Origin: JAVBJN01 sp031546985
GTDB lineage: Bacteria; Bacteroidota; Bacteroidia; Chitinophagales; Chitinophagaceae
Length of the DNA stretch: 64,000 nucleotides
Direction: 5' to 3'
Assembly: GCA_031546985.1 (NCBI GenBank)
Contig: JAVBJN010000026.1
Location: 25,642 to 89,641 of the forward strand
Shown: in pieces, positions 26,575 through 36,340 of the stretch
How the letters are laid out: each line of letters starts with the position of its first letter
How positions within the stretch are numbered: the first letter of the stretch is position 1
Translations under genes and position numbers: made by a program
The notes under the pieces: model-generated
Databases searched by the model: none
What the model saw: the letters and a program-made list of their open reading frames with translations, nothing else
What the model was told of the DNA's origin: nothing

Positions 26575-26886
26575 AATATAATGATGAAAATCATCACTAT
26601 CTATCTAAAGAGCTGTGTTGCGGCTGCAACGGAGTGCAAATATAGTACGCGTTTTTGGAATCCGCAAGGGGATTCGCAGGAACTATGTATTTTTTTATTT
26701 TTAACAAATAGACCTATCCTGGGTAAGGTTAACAAGAGATCTTCTCCAATACTGTTCCCGGGCCAATATCGAACTCCACCGGCCATTGGGACTTAATTGT
26801 GGTAAAATCTCCTTACTTCTCCCTCACCAATAAACAAAGCCGGCCTATGGGCCGGCTTTGTTGGAGTTTTTAACTGTTCGGATCTA
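26575..26886. other. Intergenic region between tRNA-Leu and the MACPF gene
   Basis: No gene is seen in these 312 bases. The only clear element is the GC-rich hairpin at 26835-26860 that ends the MACPF transcript. Confidence 0.5.
26835..26860 (-). terminator. Terminator of the MACPF gene
   Basis: CAAAGCCGGC pairs with GCCGGCTTTG around CTATGG, about 27 bases past the stop at 26887 on the minus strand. The T-run is weak. Confidence 0.7.
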
Positions 26887-29800
26887 TTAAAAATCGCCGA
26901 AGATTACCATATCGCCTGGTATTGCGGCCGATTTAAATTTGATAACAGCATCTGGAAATATGAGGTTTTGCAATGCAAATACCGACACCTGGCTAAACGG
27001 TACGTTCAGTACATTGGTGATCTGGCCCGGTATCTGCGCATTGATGGCTTTATTGAGCTGTGCCTGCATATCATCGCAGCCGCAGGGACCACCGCCCGAC
27101 ATACGGCCATCGATACTTACCGATTTGTTGCTTATGTTGATGGCAATGTTCTGTGATTTGCCTTCGCCAGAAAGCGCAAGCGGCATCGCTGCGTTGATGG
27201 TTACTGTAATCTTGGTACTGTAGCTATGAGAGCTGGGTGTGGTCTTGCAGCCAATTATACTGCACATGGTTGTATCGGTCTTGGTCACAAACGGGATGTC
27301 TTTTTCCTGTTTAAACATCAGCATCATAGTGCCCCTTCCGGTAGGCGCCACCGACATACCAGATATCGACCAGCTTACTTCGTTAGACTCATTCATGTTC
27401 ATGAACACACGTGTAACGATGGAGGTATAACCATTCGAGCTTCTGTCTGTAAGGCTCGATGTGTCTACATTGCCGCGCACATTACCTTCTGTAAACTCTG
27501 AGTGCCAGGGTTTACGATCGGCAGGCGGGTTTACGCCCTTAAGCCGCCATCCGCCCTGGATGCTGGCGGGCAGCACACTGTTAAAAAACACCTTGCTGCT
27601 GATGATGAGGCTCGAATCGTGCCCTGCTGGTATGGGCTCAGGCACATCATTGAGAAATGCCTGACTGTCGCTGAGTACCCTACGGCCGGCTGTTTGGATA
27701 AACAGTTGCAGAATCTGGTTATTGCCTGGTGTGGTAAGGGTTTTAAACAAAAACTCATTGGGCATAAGATCTGGCAATGTGCCAATATTGCTAAGATCGA
27801 GCGAGTTAATGATAAACACTACCGGGTTTTGCGAAAAATAGGCCTTCAACTTCATGTTGAACTCTACTTTTTCCTCATCCGACAGGTCCATGTTTTCTGC
27901 TGTAAAAGTACCCTCGGCCATACTGAGCATTACCGTATACACTTTGCTGCCGGGCTGGGCGGGATTTACCACACCTGTAATCCTCGAAATGGGAATGGTA
28001 GCTTTCAGGGTTTCTTCTTTAACAGAGATTGGCGGATCGCATTCTGCCGGTTCTTCCTTGATTTGCATGCACTCGGTAATGCTGCCGTTGATAAGGCAGG
28101 TGAGCGAAGCATGATTGGGGTTATTGGCCAGGAAGTTGAGGCTGGGGTAGCCATAGGTAATATCAAACTTCTTGATAGCGTACACATTGGTTTTTACCTT
28201 GGTGCGCACCTCCATCTGTATGCGGTTGGAGAAACTGGGGTTCGACTTATACTTTTCGAACTGCTTTACAAAACTTTCGTTGATCTTGCTCAGCGACATA
28301 TTATACACCACATCCCAGTTGTTGGTAACGGTGCCACGGTCGGCCATCTTGGCTATTACGTCTGTTGTACTGGGACGGTTATCGTTACCAGCAGCCATCA
28401 TGGCCATGCGCATCATACCGTTTTTCAGGTTTGGGGGCATGGCTTCGTCGTTGATGCGGGCATCTACGGTAAAGGTGAGCGTAATATCTATCAGCGGACT
28501 GCTGAAAGAGAGATCTTTATTCTCGCCGGTATTCGGGAAAGAAAGCTCCCAAACTGAGAAGGGCGTAACCGCATTTACGTCTTTAGACCATGAAGTGCCT
28601 TTGTCGGCAAACAAGGGTTTCATGGTACCGCTTTCGTAATCGTAAGTCCTGTCGCGCGATTCGGTGTAATAGGTCATTTTTTCGCGGTTGCTGCCCCTGT
28701 CCAGGAATGGATCGCCTACATAGTTAAGATCCAGCAGCACCACACCATTGGGGGTAGTGGCCCTGGTTTTGATAACCGGCACCACCGATTTTACCCGCAC
28801 ATTTACATACCGCGAAAACTCCCGGCTGTCGAGCCCTATAGCCACCCGGAACGCGTTGCCACCTGTGATTTCTGTAACGGGAATGCCCTCAATACGGTAT
28901 TCAATAATGGTAGACTCGCCTTTTTGTAAACGGCCCATTTGTGTTTTGGCCACCACGGTATTGGCATTCTGCCTGATGATGGCGCTCTGAAAACCGAAAA
29001 GGTCAAAGCCCTGGATGGGGGTAGATGCCTGCTGAAATTCGTAATGCAGGGCCTGGTCTTTAATCAGGAAAGCAGAAGACAGCATGGTGAGCATCTGGTT
29101 CTGCAGCATATCGAGATTGCTGGTAAGACCTACAAGGTCAACCGTTGAGGTATCCAGGTCATCGGCCTTAATATTGGTAAAAGTGGCTTTGATCTTTTTG
29201 AGATCTTCGGTCTGCTGGCGGGCAATATCCTTGAGGCGCTGGTTGTTAAACATTTCGCGACCCAGTCTTGTTGCATTGGCACGGGCCTCCAGCATAGCTT
29301 TGCCGCGCAGCATGAGTATTTTGTAAGCAGCCAGCAGCGCATCTTTAGCCTCGCGGGCTTCGCCATCTTCGGGACCGCCGCCCAGTATGGCATCCAGGTT
29401 GATGAGCATTTCATCCCACTCCTGTTTAGACAACATAAGCGAGTCGGCGCCTTCTACACCTTCCATAGCGGCTGTAGCATTGCGGATATCCTTGGCTGCG
29501 GCAGTGCCTGTCTGGTAAGCCGTGCCCAGTGCTGCCAGCACCTTTACGATCATTTTAATTTTATCGATAATCTTGGCCAGTTCGGTCACTTCCTTTACCG
29601 CATCGGCACCGCCACCGCCACCGCCGGCAACTGCCGAAAACACGCCGGTAATGATCTCAAACGTTGCTTTAATGGCTTTCATGGTAATCCAGGTCTTTAC
29701 CTTATTCTTATAGGTTTCGATAGCCCTGTTTACCACTTTTTGCTGCTCTTCTACTTTTACCACCATCAGGTCTATATCCTTTACCGCCACCTGGTAGCTC

Positions 29801-31854
29801 TCTTCCTGGCTTTTGATGATGGCATCATAATAGCCCGACATCGATTGCTGGTAGTTGGCTGTGGTTTCGATAGAATCGGTAAGCGCCTTACCCGACGAAA
29901 TGATATTCTGATTAAGCGTCTTGCCCACATTGATCACCAGCTCTTCTACCTTACGCAGTTCTATCATTTCCTGCGCGTGTCTGTACGCGTTGGATACATC
30001 TTTCAACAACCCGAGAATAGAGGATACACTGCTTTCATACTCTTTGCCTGGCAGTACCGGTACAAATGTACCCTGGTGCAGCACCATATTGTTGCAGGCC
30101 AGGTCGGTCGCTACCAGTTTAATGTTTTGCAGGGCAGCATCTTTCGTGTTCTCCGGTATCTGCAAGGCCACCCATTCCAGCCCCGTTTTGAGGAAGCCCG
30201 GAATATCGGGATTCTTCTGCGCCAGGTTGCTGTTAAAGGCCAGTTGCAGGAAGGTGTAGGAAAATTGCAGGTTTTGTTTCATCAATGCCATATCGGCTGT
30301 GGGCGCCATTTTGCGGATATCGCCATCGGTAGCGATTACACCGCGGGCAGCACCTTTGGTTACCTTCGTTACCAGGCGTATACCATCTACCAGGGTGCAG
30401 GCATTGTCGGAGCTGGCAGAGCCTATCTGGCACACCCCAAAGAACTGAGCGCAATAGAGGAACTTCGCTGCTTTGTCTTTTAATGCAGCGGCATCTATTA
30501 CTGCAATACTGCTCTGCGTTTCGGCCACAATGGCTTGTGCAGAGATCAGCACTTTTTTGCCGGGCACATTAAAGCTGCCGGTATCATCCTTCATGCTCAT
30601 GAGGTTGGTGACCAGCGTAAACTGCTCTACCGTATCGGCCGCTACAAAACGAAGTGTTTCTGGTTTTATCTGTGGCTTGTATACATTGATGGTAGGTGTG
30701 GCGATGGTGGAGGCAAAACCATTAAAGCTACCGTTGCCAAACAGCTCATCATCATCGGCCCGGAAGTATTTTTTAAGATTGGGCCGTGTCTCCAGTGGAA
30801 ATTTCTGCACCATAGCGCCCGATAGTACCCGGTTCCAGGCGCCACGGCGTTGCGTTTCTGCAAATAGGGTAAGCGTAGTAAGCTGGTAACCCACCGGCAC
30901 CGATTGGGTAAAAAGGCTATCGAGTGCGGCAAGGCTTACAGGACTATCATTCTTAAACATCGCAAAGATGCTATCGCCTTTAGACCATTCCGGCTCCTGC
31001 CACAGCTTATTGGTCAGGCTTTTTTTCACCGCTTTGGTATCGCCAAACGAAACGATATTGCCCGCTTCGGCAGCATAGCCATAAGCACCTTTTTTGGCAC
31101 TGGTGGTATAGTAGGCAAAGTTGGCCGCTTTTTCGTCGGTAAAAGAATTGGAACTGCTGTTCATGGCCGTTTTAACCCTTGCAAAACGGTCGGCTTCGTA
31201 TGCAAAAACCTGGAAGATACAGTTGCCCATTTCTATGGCCGATACGTAGTGCGTACCATAATTAGTATAGAAATCGAGATACTCTTGTACAATAGGTTCG
31301 CTTATTTTTTTAGGGTCAAACTGGCTTGTTTCGTTAAGGCAGGGACGCAGGCGCGCCAAACCCTGGCGAAAAGCTTCCTGCACACCCAATTGGGGATCGG
31401 GGTTTACGGGGTGCGCGTGCACCAGTATGCCCGAGAGGCCCGATGCATGGGTATGCGTGGTGTCTTTCCGGAACAGGCGTACCAGTGCATAACCACGGCC
31501 TTCTGCCGTAAGATCAACTCCCGTAAGGGTTTGCAGTTGTTTCAGCGCCGTAGCACGGTCGGCATCGCGCAGGAGCAGGGTGCCCGAAGAGAAATTAACT
31601 TCCTCGGTTTGCAGGCCCGGGTTCTGGATGCGCGCCGGAAAAACCTCGTTAAGCAGGTCTTCGGGGCGCTCATGCAGGGTAATAACCGGGTAGCTCCAGC
31701 TGCCCAGGGTTTCCGGTGCCTCCGGCTCATCTTCGAGCAGCGGTTGGGCGGGTGTTTCAAAAAGGCCGTGGGCATTGTCGGCAGATAGCCAGGAGGGGTC
31801 GTAACCGGCAAGTACATTGGTACTCATGCCAAGTCGCAAGGGACTGGTTTTCAT
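26887..31854 (-). CDS. Giant MACPF/perforin-domain protein with helical pore-former-like middle and TULIP/P47-like C-terminus
   Basis: A 1655-aa protein. Seen: residues about 60-370 contain the MACPF signature YLDFYTNYGTHYV (192-204), the hallmark of the membrane attack complex/perforin fold. Residues about 610-920 are almost wholly helical, with coiled-coil stretches and two apolar segments (FEIITGVFSAVAGGGGGG near 731-748 and IKMIVKVLAALGTAYQTGTA near 765-784), like the hydrophobic hairpin of ClyA/Hbl-type alpha pore formers. Residues about 960-1290 are beta-rich and include TPFSVWELSFP. Residues about 1290-1655 resemble clostridial P47/OrfX-type TULIP lipid-binding proteins (IPAGHDSSLIISSKVFFNSV, VVFIINSLDLSNIG). 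There is no signal peptide, lipobox or T9SS domain, so the export route is unclear. It is monocistronic with large spacers on both sides. The MACPF call is firm on the motif; the middle and C-terminal calls are by resemblance. The role, toxin or membrane-attack effector, is inferred. Confidence 0.8.
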   Translation of the reverse strand: MKTSPLRLGMSTNVLAGYDPSWLSADNAHGLFETPAQPLLEDEPEAPETLGSWSYPVITLHERPEDLLNEVFPARIQNPGLQTEEVNFSSGTLLLRDADRATALKQLQTLTGVDLTAEGRGYALVRLFRKDTTHTHASGLSGILVHAHPVNPDPQLGVQEAFRQGLARLRPCLNETSQFDPKKISEPIVQEYLDFYTNYGTHYVSAIEMGNCIFQVFAYEADRFARVKTAMNSSSNSFTDEKAANFAYYTTSAKKGAYGYAAEAGNIVSFGDTKAVKKSLTNKLWQEPEWSKGDSIFAMFKNDSPVSLAALDSLFTQSVPVGYQLTTLTLFAETQRRGAWNRVLSGAMVQKFPLETRPNLKKYFRADDDELFGNGSFNGFASTIATPTINVYKPQIKPETLRFVAADTVEQFTLVTNLMSMKDDTGSFNVPGKKVLISAQAIVAETQSSIAVIDAAALKDKAAKFLYCAQFFGVCQIGSASSDNACTLVDGIRLVTKVTKGAARGVIATDGDIRKMAPTADMALMKQNLQFSYTFLQLAFNSNLAQKNPDIPGFLKTGLEWVALQIPENTKDAALQNIKLVATDLACNNMVLHQGTFVPVLPGKEYESSVSSILGLLKDVSNAYRHAQEMIELRKVEELVINVGKTLNQNIISSGKALTDSIETTANYQQSMSGYYDAIIKSQEESYQVAVKDIDLMVVKVEEQQKVVNRAIETYKNKVKTWITMKAIKATFEIITGVFSAVAGGGGGGADAVKEVTELAKIIDKIKMIVKVLAALGTAYQTGTAAAKDIRNATAAMEGVEGADSLMLSKQEWDEMLINLDAILGGGPEDGEAREAKDALLAAYKILMLRGKAMLEARANATRLGREMFNNQRLKDIARQQTEDLKKIKATFTNIKADDLDTSTVDLVGLTSNLDMLQNQMLTMLSSAFLIKDQALHYEFQQASTPIQGFDLFGFQSAIIRQNANTVVAKTQMGRLQKGESTIIEYRIEGIPVTEITGGNAFRVAIGLDSREFSRYVNVRVKSVVPVIKTRATTPNGVVLLDLNYVGDPFLDRGSNREKMTYYTESRDRTYDYESGTMKPLFADKGTSWSKDVNAVTPFSVWELSFPNTGENKDLSFSSPLIDITLTFTVDARINDEAMPPNLKNGMMRMAMMAAGNDNRPSTTDVIAKMADRGTVTNNWDVVYNMSLSKINESFVKQFEKYKSNPSFSNRIQMEVRTKVKTNVYAIKKFDITYGYPSLNFLANNPNHASLTCLINGSITECMQIKEEPAECDPPISVKEETLKATIPISRITGVVNPAQPGSKVYTVMLSMAEGTFTAENMDLSDEEKVEFNMKLKAYFSQNPVVFIINSLDLSNIGTLPDLMPNEFLFKTLTTPGNNQILQLFIQTAGRRVLSDSQAFLNDVPEPIPAGHDSSLIISSKVFFNSVLPASIQGGWRLKGVNPPADRKPWHSEFTEGNVRGNVDTSSLTDRSSNGYTSIVTRVFMNMNESNEVSWSISGMSVAPTGRGTMMLMFKQEKDIPFVTKTDTTMCSIIGCKTTPSSHSYSTKITVTINAAMPLALSGEGKSQNIAINISNKSVSIDGRMSGGGPCGCDDMQAQLNKAINAQIPGQITNVLNVPFSQVSVFALQNLIFPDAVIKFKSAAIPGDMVIFGDF

Positions 31855-32414
31855 TTGAAGGTTATAGGATTAGGTTAAAAAATAGGAAAATTTATTATTT
31901 CATATCTGGCAAGACATGAATATACGGAATAACATTTGGTGTATCTATATGATTAACAATTAAGTAAATCGATAAAAACTGAACTGATTTGACAAATAAT
32001 TGAATATCATGCGATAAAAAGATCGTTTAAACTGCTTTATGCATGGCATTAAAAACTTTATTACTGGTGATGGGCGATGGCGAGAATGGCGCAAAGGATT
32101 GTAGGATCTTGCTGCCTGGCATTTCAGCATCAGGCGTAGCGGTGCTGCGGCATCTTTTTGCTTTAAGGTTTCATTGTTTTACAAATGGGCTGAGGAATAG
32201 AAAAACAGATCTTGTCTTTTGCGGTTTAATCCTGTACCTGCTCTCTTATGATGCTTAAAAGTGCTACAAAAAGTAGGGGAGAGATATGTTAAATTGAGTA
32301 TGGCTTTAATGAGCGGATGAGATATGTCACCTTGTTATTGCCAGTGCCAGGGTCTGCACATGGTTGGTCTTTAGCCTGTAACATACAAGAAATGAAAACT
32401 GCAAAAGCAACGCT
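31855..32414. other. Divergent intergenic region upstream of the MACPF gene
   Basis: 560 AT-rich bases between divergent genes. No exact TAnnTTTG box or Shine-Dalgarno is seen for the MACPF gene, whose leader on the minus strand is A/T-rich. A short open frame at 32043-32258 has no coding character. No repeat of note was found. Confidence 0.5.
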
Positions 32415-33485
32415 ATGAAAAAATTACAACTTACATGTTTATCGCTCCTCCTGCTGGTGACGATAATGGCCCAAGGGCAAACCTTTACTTTTCCGCCAAT
32501 AACTACGCCTGCCGGATGTAATCCTCCTGATAATTATACACTCTATTGTTCCTTTTCGATAGAGAAAATTGTGGTTAGTCAGATCTACAGCGATAATGGC
32601 GTTACCGGTTCATTTGCATTTGAAGTGTATATAACCATTACCAATAATTTTGTAGGCACATTGATTAGCACGGGCGACTTTTACAATTATTCGCCGGCGC
32701 TTTATTCTTCGTTGCCGGAGGTGCCCGCATCTATTACCAATACTTCAAACATTATTCCATTAGCTTCTACCACATTGGGTAATATCGCTACGAGCACCAA
32801 TCCCACTTACAACGGATCGGCAAGCGCGCTGGGGCTGGTGCTTAACGGCACATATACCGATCCTGATACGCTGGCTTTATTTGGCTATACAACAGCTACG
32901 CTGGTTGTGGATGCCCCATGTATAGGATCGCAGAATTTAAGCCCGGTAGTAATTCTGCCGGTTATCATGTCTCCGTTAAAGGCATCGGTTACGCAGAGCG
33001 GTGTTGCTTTATCCTGGACCACATTCAGTGAGTGGAACCATGCAGGTTTTCGCATAGAGCGGAGTACAGATGCCGCAATGTGGCAGCAGATAGATTGGGT
33101 AGCCAATACCAGCGGCGACCGGCATGACCAGGCTACCAATTATTCTTGCACAGACCGTTTTCCGGCAGCTGGTAAAAACTATTACCGGTTGGTGCAGACA
33201 GATAAAGACGGCAAAACTTTTCAGAGCAATACGGTAACGGCGTATGTAGCAAAGGAACATGCACCGCAAGTGACGGTTTATCCTAACCCGGCAGTGCATA
33301 CATTAACCCTTCAAACCTCGTTGCAAGAGGCTTTTCATTACCGGTTGTACACAACGGTTGGCACTGTAGTGGCAGAAGGGCACAGCACCGGCGGAAATGC
33401 ATCGTTGGATATAAAGAATCTGGCCAATGGCCTGTATGTGTTAAGAATAGGGGATAGCGCTTATCCCGTTACGGTTTATAAATAA
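32415..33485 (+). CDS. Secreted T9SS type A sorting-domain protein
   Basis: A 356-aa exported protein. The signal peptide (1-21) ends IMAQGQ. Residues about 22-185 form a beta-rich N-terminal domain with no recognised family. Residues about 190-280 match the FN3-like linker (VALSWTTFSEWNHAGFRIER, KNYYRLVQTDKDGKTF). The C-terminal 70 are a T9SS CTD (VYPNPAVHTLTLQT, LYTTVGTVV, LANGLYVLRI). It ends 16 bases from the convergent LuxR-type regulator. Whether that regulator controls it is unknown. Confidence 0.88.
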   Translation: MKKLQLTCLSLLLLVTIMAQGQTFTFPPITTPAGCNPPDNYTLYCSFSIEKIVVSQIYSDNGVTGSFAFEVYITITNNFVGTLISTGDFYNYSPALYSSLPEVPASITNTSNIIPLASTTLGNIATSTNPTYNGSASALGLVLNGTYTDPDTLALFGYTTATLVVDAPCIGSQNLSPVVILPVIMSPLKASVTQSGVALSWTTFSEWNHAGFRIERSTDAAMWQQIDWVANTSGDRHDQATNYSCTDRFPAAGKNYYRLVQTDKDGKTFQSNTVTAYVAKEHAPQVTVYPNPAVHTLTLQTSLQEAFHYRLYTTVGTVVAEGHSTGGNASLDIKNLANGLYVLRIGDSAYPVTVYK

Positions 33486-33501
33486 CCCCGCGTACCGGCA
33501 G

Positions 33502-34137
33502 CTACCCGGTAACTTTAAACATCCCCATCAGGTGCGCCAATGCCACAGCGGTAGGAACGTTGAGCTTTTCGAATATTCGTCTTTTATACGTATTGGCGGT
33601 AGAATACTGGATATTGAGGATGGTGCATATTTCCGGCAATTTATACCCCTTATTGATGAGCCGCGCAATCTCCAGTTCGCGTGACGAAAGATGCTCAAAC
33701 GGGTTGCCAGTAACGCTTCCGTTGGTCTTATGCTGCAAAGATGCTTTGAGCCTGGCGGTAATATAGGTGCCGCCTTCGAGTACGGTTTTGAATGCGTGTA
33801 CAATTTCGGCAGCGGTAGCCGATTTATGTAAAAAACTTTTTGCCCCCAGTTGCAGGCATCTTTTGCCATAGATCTCTTCATTGTACATAGAAAAGATGAC
33901 GATGCCCGAATCGGGAGAGGTTTGTTGCAGCCAATGCATAAGGCTTATAAAATCTGTTCCCGGAATGTTGATGTCGAGCAATATCATATCGTAAAAATTG
34001 GATTTTACGAATGTAATAAGCTCGTTTTCGGAGCTGGCTTCATCAATCTTCTCCGACAGGGCATGCTCCCGTACAATTGTTTTTATGCCTGCCCTTACAA
34101 TGCTGTGGTCGTCTGCAATTAAGATTCTGGCCGACAT
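33502..34137 (-). CDS. NarL/FixJ-type response regulator (orphan)
   Basis: A 211-aa regulator. The REC domain (1-120) has the acidic pair D9-D10, phospho-acceptor D55 (MILLDINIPG), and the Lys in FLHKSA. A LuxR-type HTH (about 148-205) has LSSRELEIARLINKGYKLPE and STANTYKRRIFEKL, the GerE signature region. No kinase gene is adjacent, so it is an orphan here. The family in Bacteroidota is usually paired with a distant 7TM or hybrid kinase. It is transcribed away from the sulfatase at 34536 and could act on the shared intergenic region. Confidence 0.92.
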   Translation of the reverse strand: MSARILIADDHSIVRAGIKTIVREHALSEKIDEASSENELITFVKSNFYDMILLDINIPGTDFISLMHWLQQTSPDSGIVIFSMYNEEIYGKRCLQLGAKSFLHKSATAAEIVHAFKTVLEGGTYITARLKASLQHKTNGSVTGNPFEHLSSRELEIARLINKGYKLPEICTILNIQYSTANTYKRRIFEKLNVPTAVALAHLMGMFKVTG

Positions 34138-34535
34138 GTTTTTAGATTTGGTGAAGTAATGGTGGCGATGCCAGCCTGGGCCGGTAGCTGCCGGTTAACA
34201 TGTTCTCTAAACCATTTAATAACTGTAGCCAATGTATCATGCGTATACATTTTATGGGTTGATCAAATGTATGCTACAATATCTGCCGGGTCGGGAACCG
34301 GCGTAAAAAGATATAAAGGCCGATAATGGTTTAACGGTCTTATATATATCTAATATAGTTAAAACTGCTACAAAATAAAAATACACTCCTTGTTATATTC
34401 GTTTATGGTTGTTATTCAATGTATTTATGTATGCATCTATTTGTGTGATTTCAGATAAATCCTTTACCGTTAAGAAGTTATTCGTTGTGTAATTCTGGTA
34501 TGGTCATTTGTTTAATATAGTTAAAAATATAACTT
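34138..34535. promoter_or_regulatory. Divergent control region with 14-bp direct repeat
   Basis: A gene-free stretch between the LuxR-type regulator and the second sulfatase. TAATATAGTTAAAA occurs exactly at 34351-34364 and 34513-34526, 162 bases apart; the second copy ends 9 bases before the sulfatase ATG. This is a candidate regulator-binding or promoter element. Confidence 0.45.
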
Positions 34536-36164
34536 ATGAATCAAAGAAGAATCCAATCATTGCTGCTGTTTGCTTCTGTGCTAAGCTTTTCTGCTTTTTC
34601 TGTAAGCGCACAACAGAAAAAAACACACCCCAAGAAACCCAATATCATCATGGTTATTTCAGATGATACGGGCTGGGGCGACCTGGGGGTGTACGGCGGC
34701 GGGGTAGGCCGGGGTATGCCCACACCCAACCTCGACCGTATGGCCAAAGAAGGCATGCAGTTCTGGAATTTCTACGGACAACCCAGTTGCACACCGGGCC
34801 GGGCCGCTATGATAACGGGCCGTACGCCCAACCGCAGCGGTATGACTACCGTGGCTTTCCAGGGCCAGGGTGGCGGGTTGCCTGCGCCGGAATGGACGCT
34901 GGCATCGGTGCTGAAACAAGCCAATTACAAAACCTATTTCTCCGGCAAATGGCATTTGGGCGAAGCCGACTATGCGATGCCTATTGCACATGGTTTTGAT
35001 AAAATGCAGAACGTGGTACTCTATCACTTAAATGCCTACACCTACGCTTTCCAGTCGTGGAACCCCGATATGTCGCCTGAGATGCTCACGTTCTTTAAAA
35101 AAGTAACCACCGGTATACTCGAAGGTGAAGCGGGCGGAAAAGCGCGCGAGGTAAGCAAGGTAACAGAAGAAAATATCGCAGAGCTGGATATGCAGATGAC
35201 CGAAAACGTGCTGAAGCAAATGGAAGCCTATTCTAAAGACTCAGGCCCGTTCTTCATGTGCGTCAACTTTGCCAAAAACCACCAGCCTAATCTGCCCTCT
35301 AAACAGTTTAAAGGGAAGTCTCCGGGCAAGAGCAAATATGCCGATTGCGTGGTGGAGATGGATTACAACGTAGGCCGTATTATGGATAAGATACGCGAAC
35401 TCAAACTGTCCGAAAACACACTGGTAATCTATACCGTAGATAATGGCGCCTGGCAGGATGTGCATCCCGATGCCGGTTATACACCTTTCAGAGGCTCCAA
35501 AGGTACCGACCGCGAAGGTGGCAGCCGTGTGCCTGCAATAGCCTGGTGGCCCGGCCAGATAGCCGCTGGTAGCGATAACCACGATATTGTAGGTGGGTTA
35601 GACCTGATGGCTACATTTGCCAGCCTTGCGGGTATTACATTGCCTACCAAAGACCGCGAAGGGAAACCGATGATATTTGACAGCTACGACATGTCCAATG
35701 TCCTGTTTAACGAAGGTAAACCCCTGCGCAACAAATGGTTTTATTTCACAGAATCAGAACTGTCGCCCGGCGCTGTAAGGGTAGACCATTTTAAAGCGGT
35801 ATTCAATACCCGTGGCGATAACGGGGCACTTGCAGGTAGCGATATGCCAGGGCAGCAACTGGGCTGGCGCGGTAATGAAAGCTATGTGGCTACAGTGCCC
35901 GCTATTTATGACCTGTGGCAGGACCCGCAGGAGCGCTATGATCTTTTTATGAACAGCTTTACCGAAAAAACATGGACGCTGCCCATCTTTAACAAAGCAA
36001 TACAGGATCTGATGAAAACTTATATCCAGTATCCGCCCAGACCATTGCAGGGCGAAACGTATACCGGCTCAATGGATATCAACAAGTTCAGAACTATCCA
36101 GGAGGCCAAGAAAATGATGGAACAAAAAGGAGTGACTTTGCCAGAGCTGGGTAACGAAAAATAA
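34536..36164 (+). CDS. Exported sulfatase (CTPGR type)
   Basis: A 542-aa type I sulfatase of the alkaline phosphatase superfamily. The signal peptide (1-25) ends SVSAQ. The metal-site SDD lies at 42-44, followed by GWGDLG. The active-site motif is SCTPGRAAMITGR with Cys85 as the residue to be oxidised to formylglycine; C-x-P-x-R is intact. YFSGKWHLGE carries the usual Lys and His, and VYTVDNGAWQ-like IYTVDNGAW holds later metal ligands. The C-terminal subdomain ends near LPELGNEK. It resembles arylsulfatase A-type enzymes. It is distinct from the 9421 sulfatase, which has Ala at the Pro position. The substrate is unknown. Confidence 0.93.
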   Translation: MNQRRIQSLLLFASVLSFSAFSVSAQQKKTHPKKPNIIMVISDDTGWGDLGVYGGGVGRGMPTPNLDRMAKEGMQFWNFYGQPSCTPGRAAMITGRTPNRSGMTTVAFQGQGGGLPAPEWTLASVLKQANYKTYFSGKWHLGEADYAMPIAHGFDKMQNVVLYHLNAYTYAFQSWNPDMSPEMLTFFKKVTTGILEGEAGGKAREVSKVTEENIAELDMQMTENVLKQMEAYSKDSGPFFMCVNFAKNHQPNLPSKQFKGKSPGKSKYADCVVEMDYNVGRIMDKIRELKLSENTLVIYTVDNGAWQDVHPDAGYTPFRGSKGTDREGGSRVPAIAWWPGQIAAGSDNHDIVGGLDLMATFASLAGITLPTKDREGKPMIFDSYDMSNVLFNEGKPLRNKWFYFTESELSPGAVRVDHFKAVFNTRGDNGALAGSDMPGQQLGWRGNESYVATVPAIYDLWQDPQERYDLFMNSFTEKTWTLPIFNKAIQDLMKTYIQYPPRPLQGETYTGSMDINKFRTIQEAKKMMEQKGVTLPELGNEK

Positions 36165-36192
36165 CCCCCGGCAAGTGTTAGGATACCTTTAG

Positions 36193-36229
36193 CTAAAAGC
36201 CCAATGCTATATAAGCATTGGGCTTTTAG
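36193..36229 (+). terminator. Terminator of the second sulfatase
   Basis: A perfect 16-bp stem CTAAAAGCCCAATGCT and its complement around a 5-base loop, about 28 bases past the stop. Confidence 0.9.
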
Positions 36230-36324
36230 TTTGGATAAAAAGCCACATACCATTTGGCTTGCTTAATCGCATTTACATTCCTGTAAGCTGAATTCTGGAA
36301 AAGGGAAGAAAAATGTTCGATTCG

Positions 36325-36340
36325 GCCTAAAAAATGTCTC
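36325..36340 (-). repeat. Motif TGAGACATTTTTTAGGC, copy 3 (inverted)
   Basis: On the minus strand it reads CACCCTTCTGAGACATTTTTTAGGC-like, sharing 16 exact bases (GAGACATTTTTTAGGC) with copies 1 and 2 and the ACCC lead-in with changes. Confidence 0.7.
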
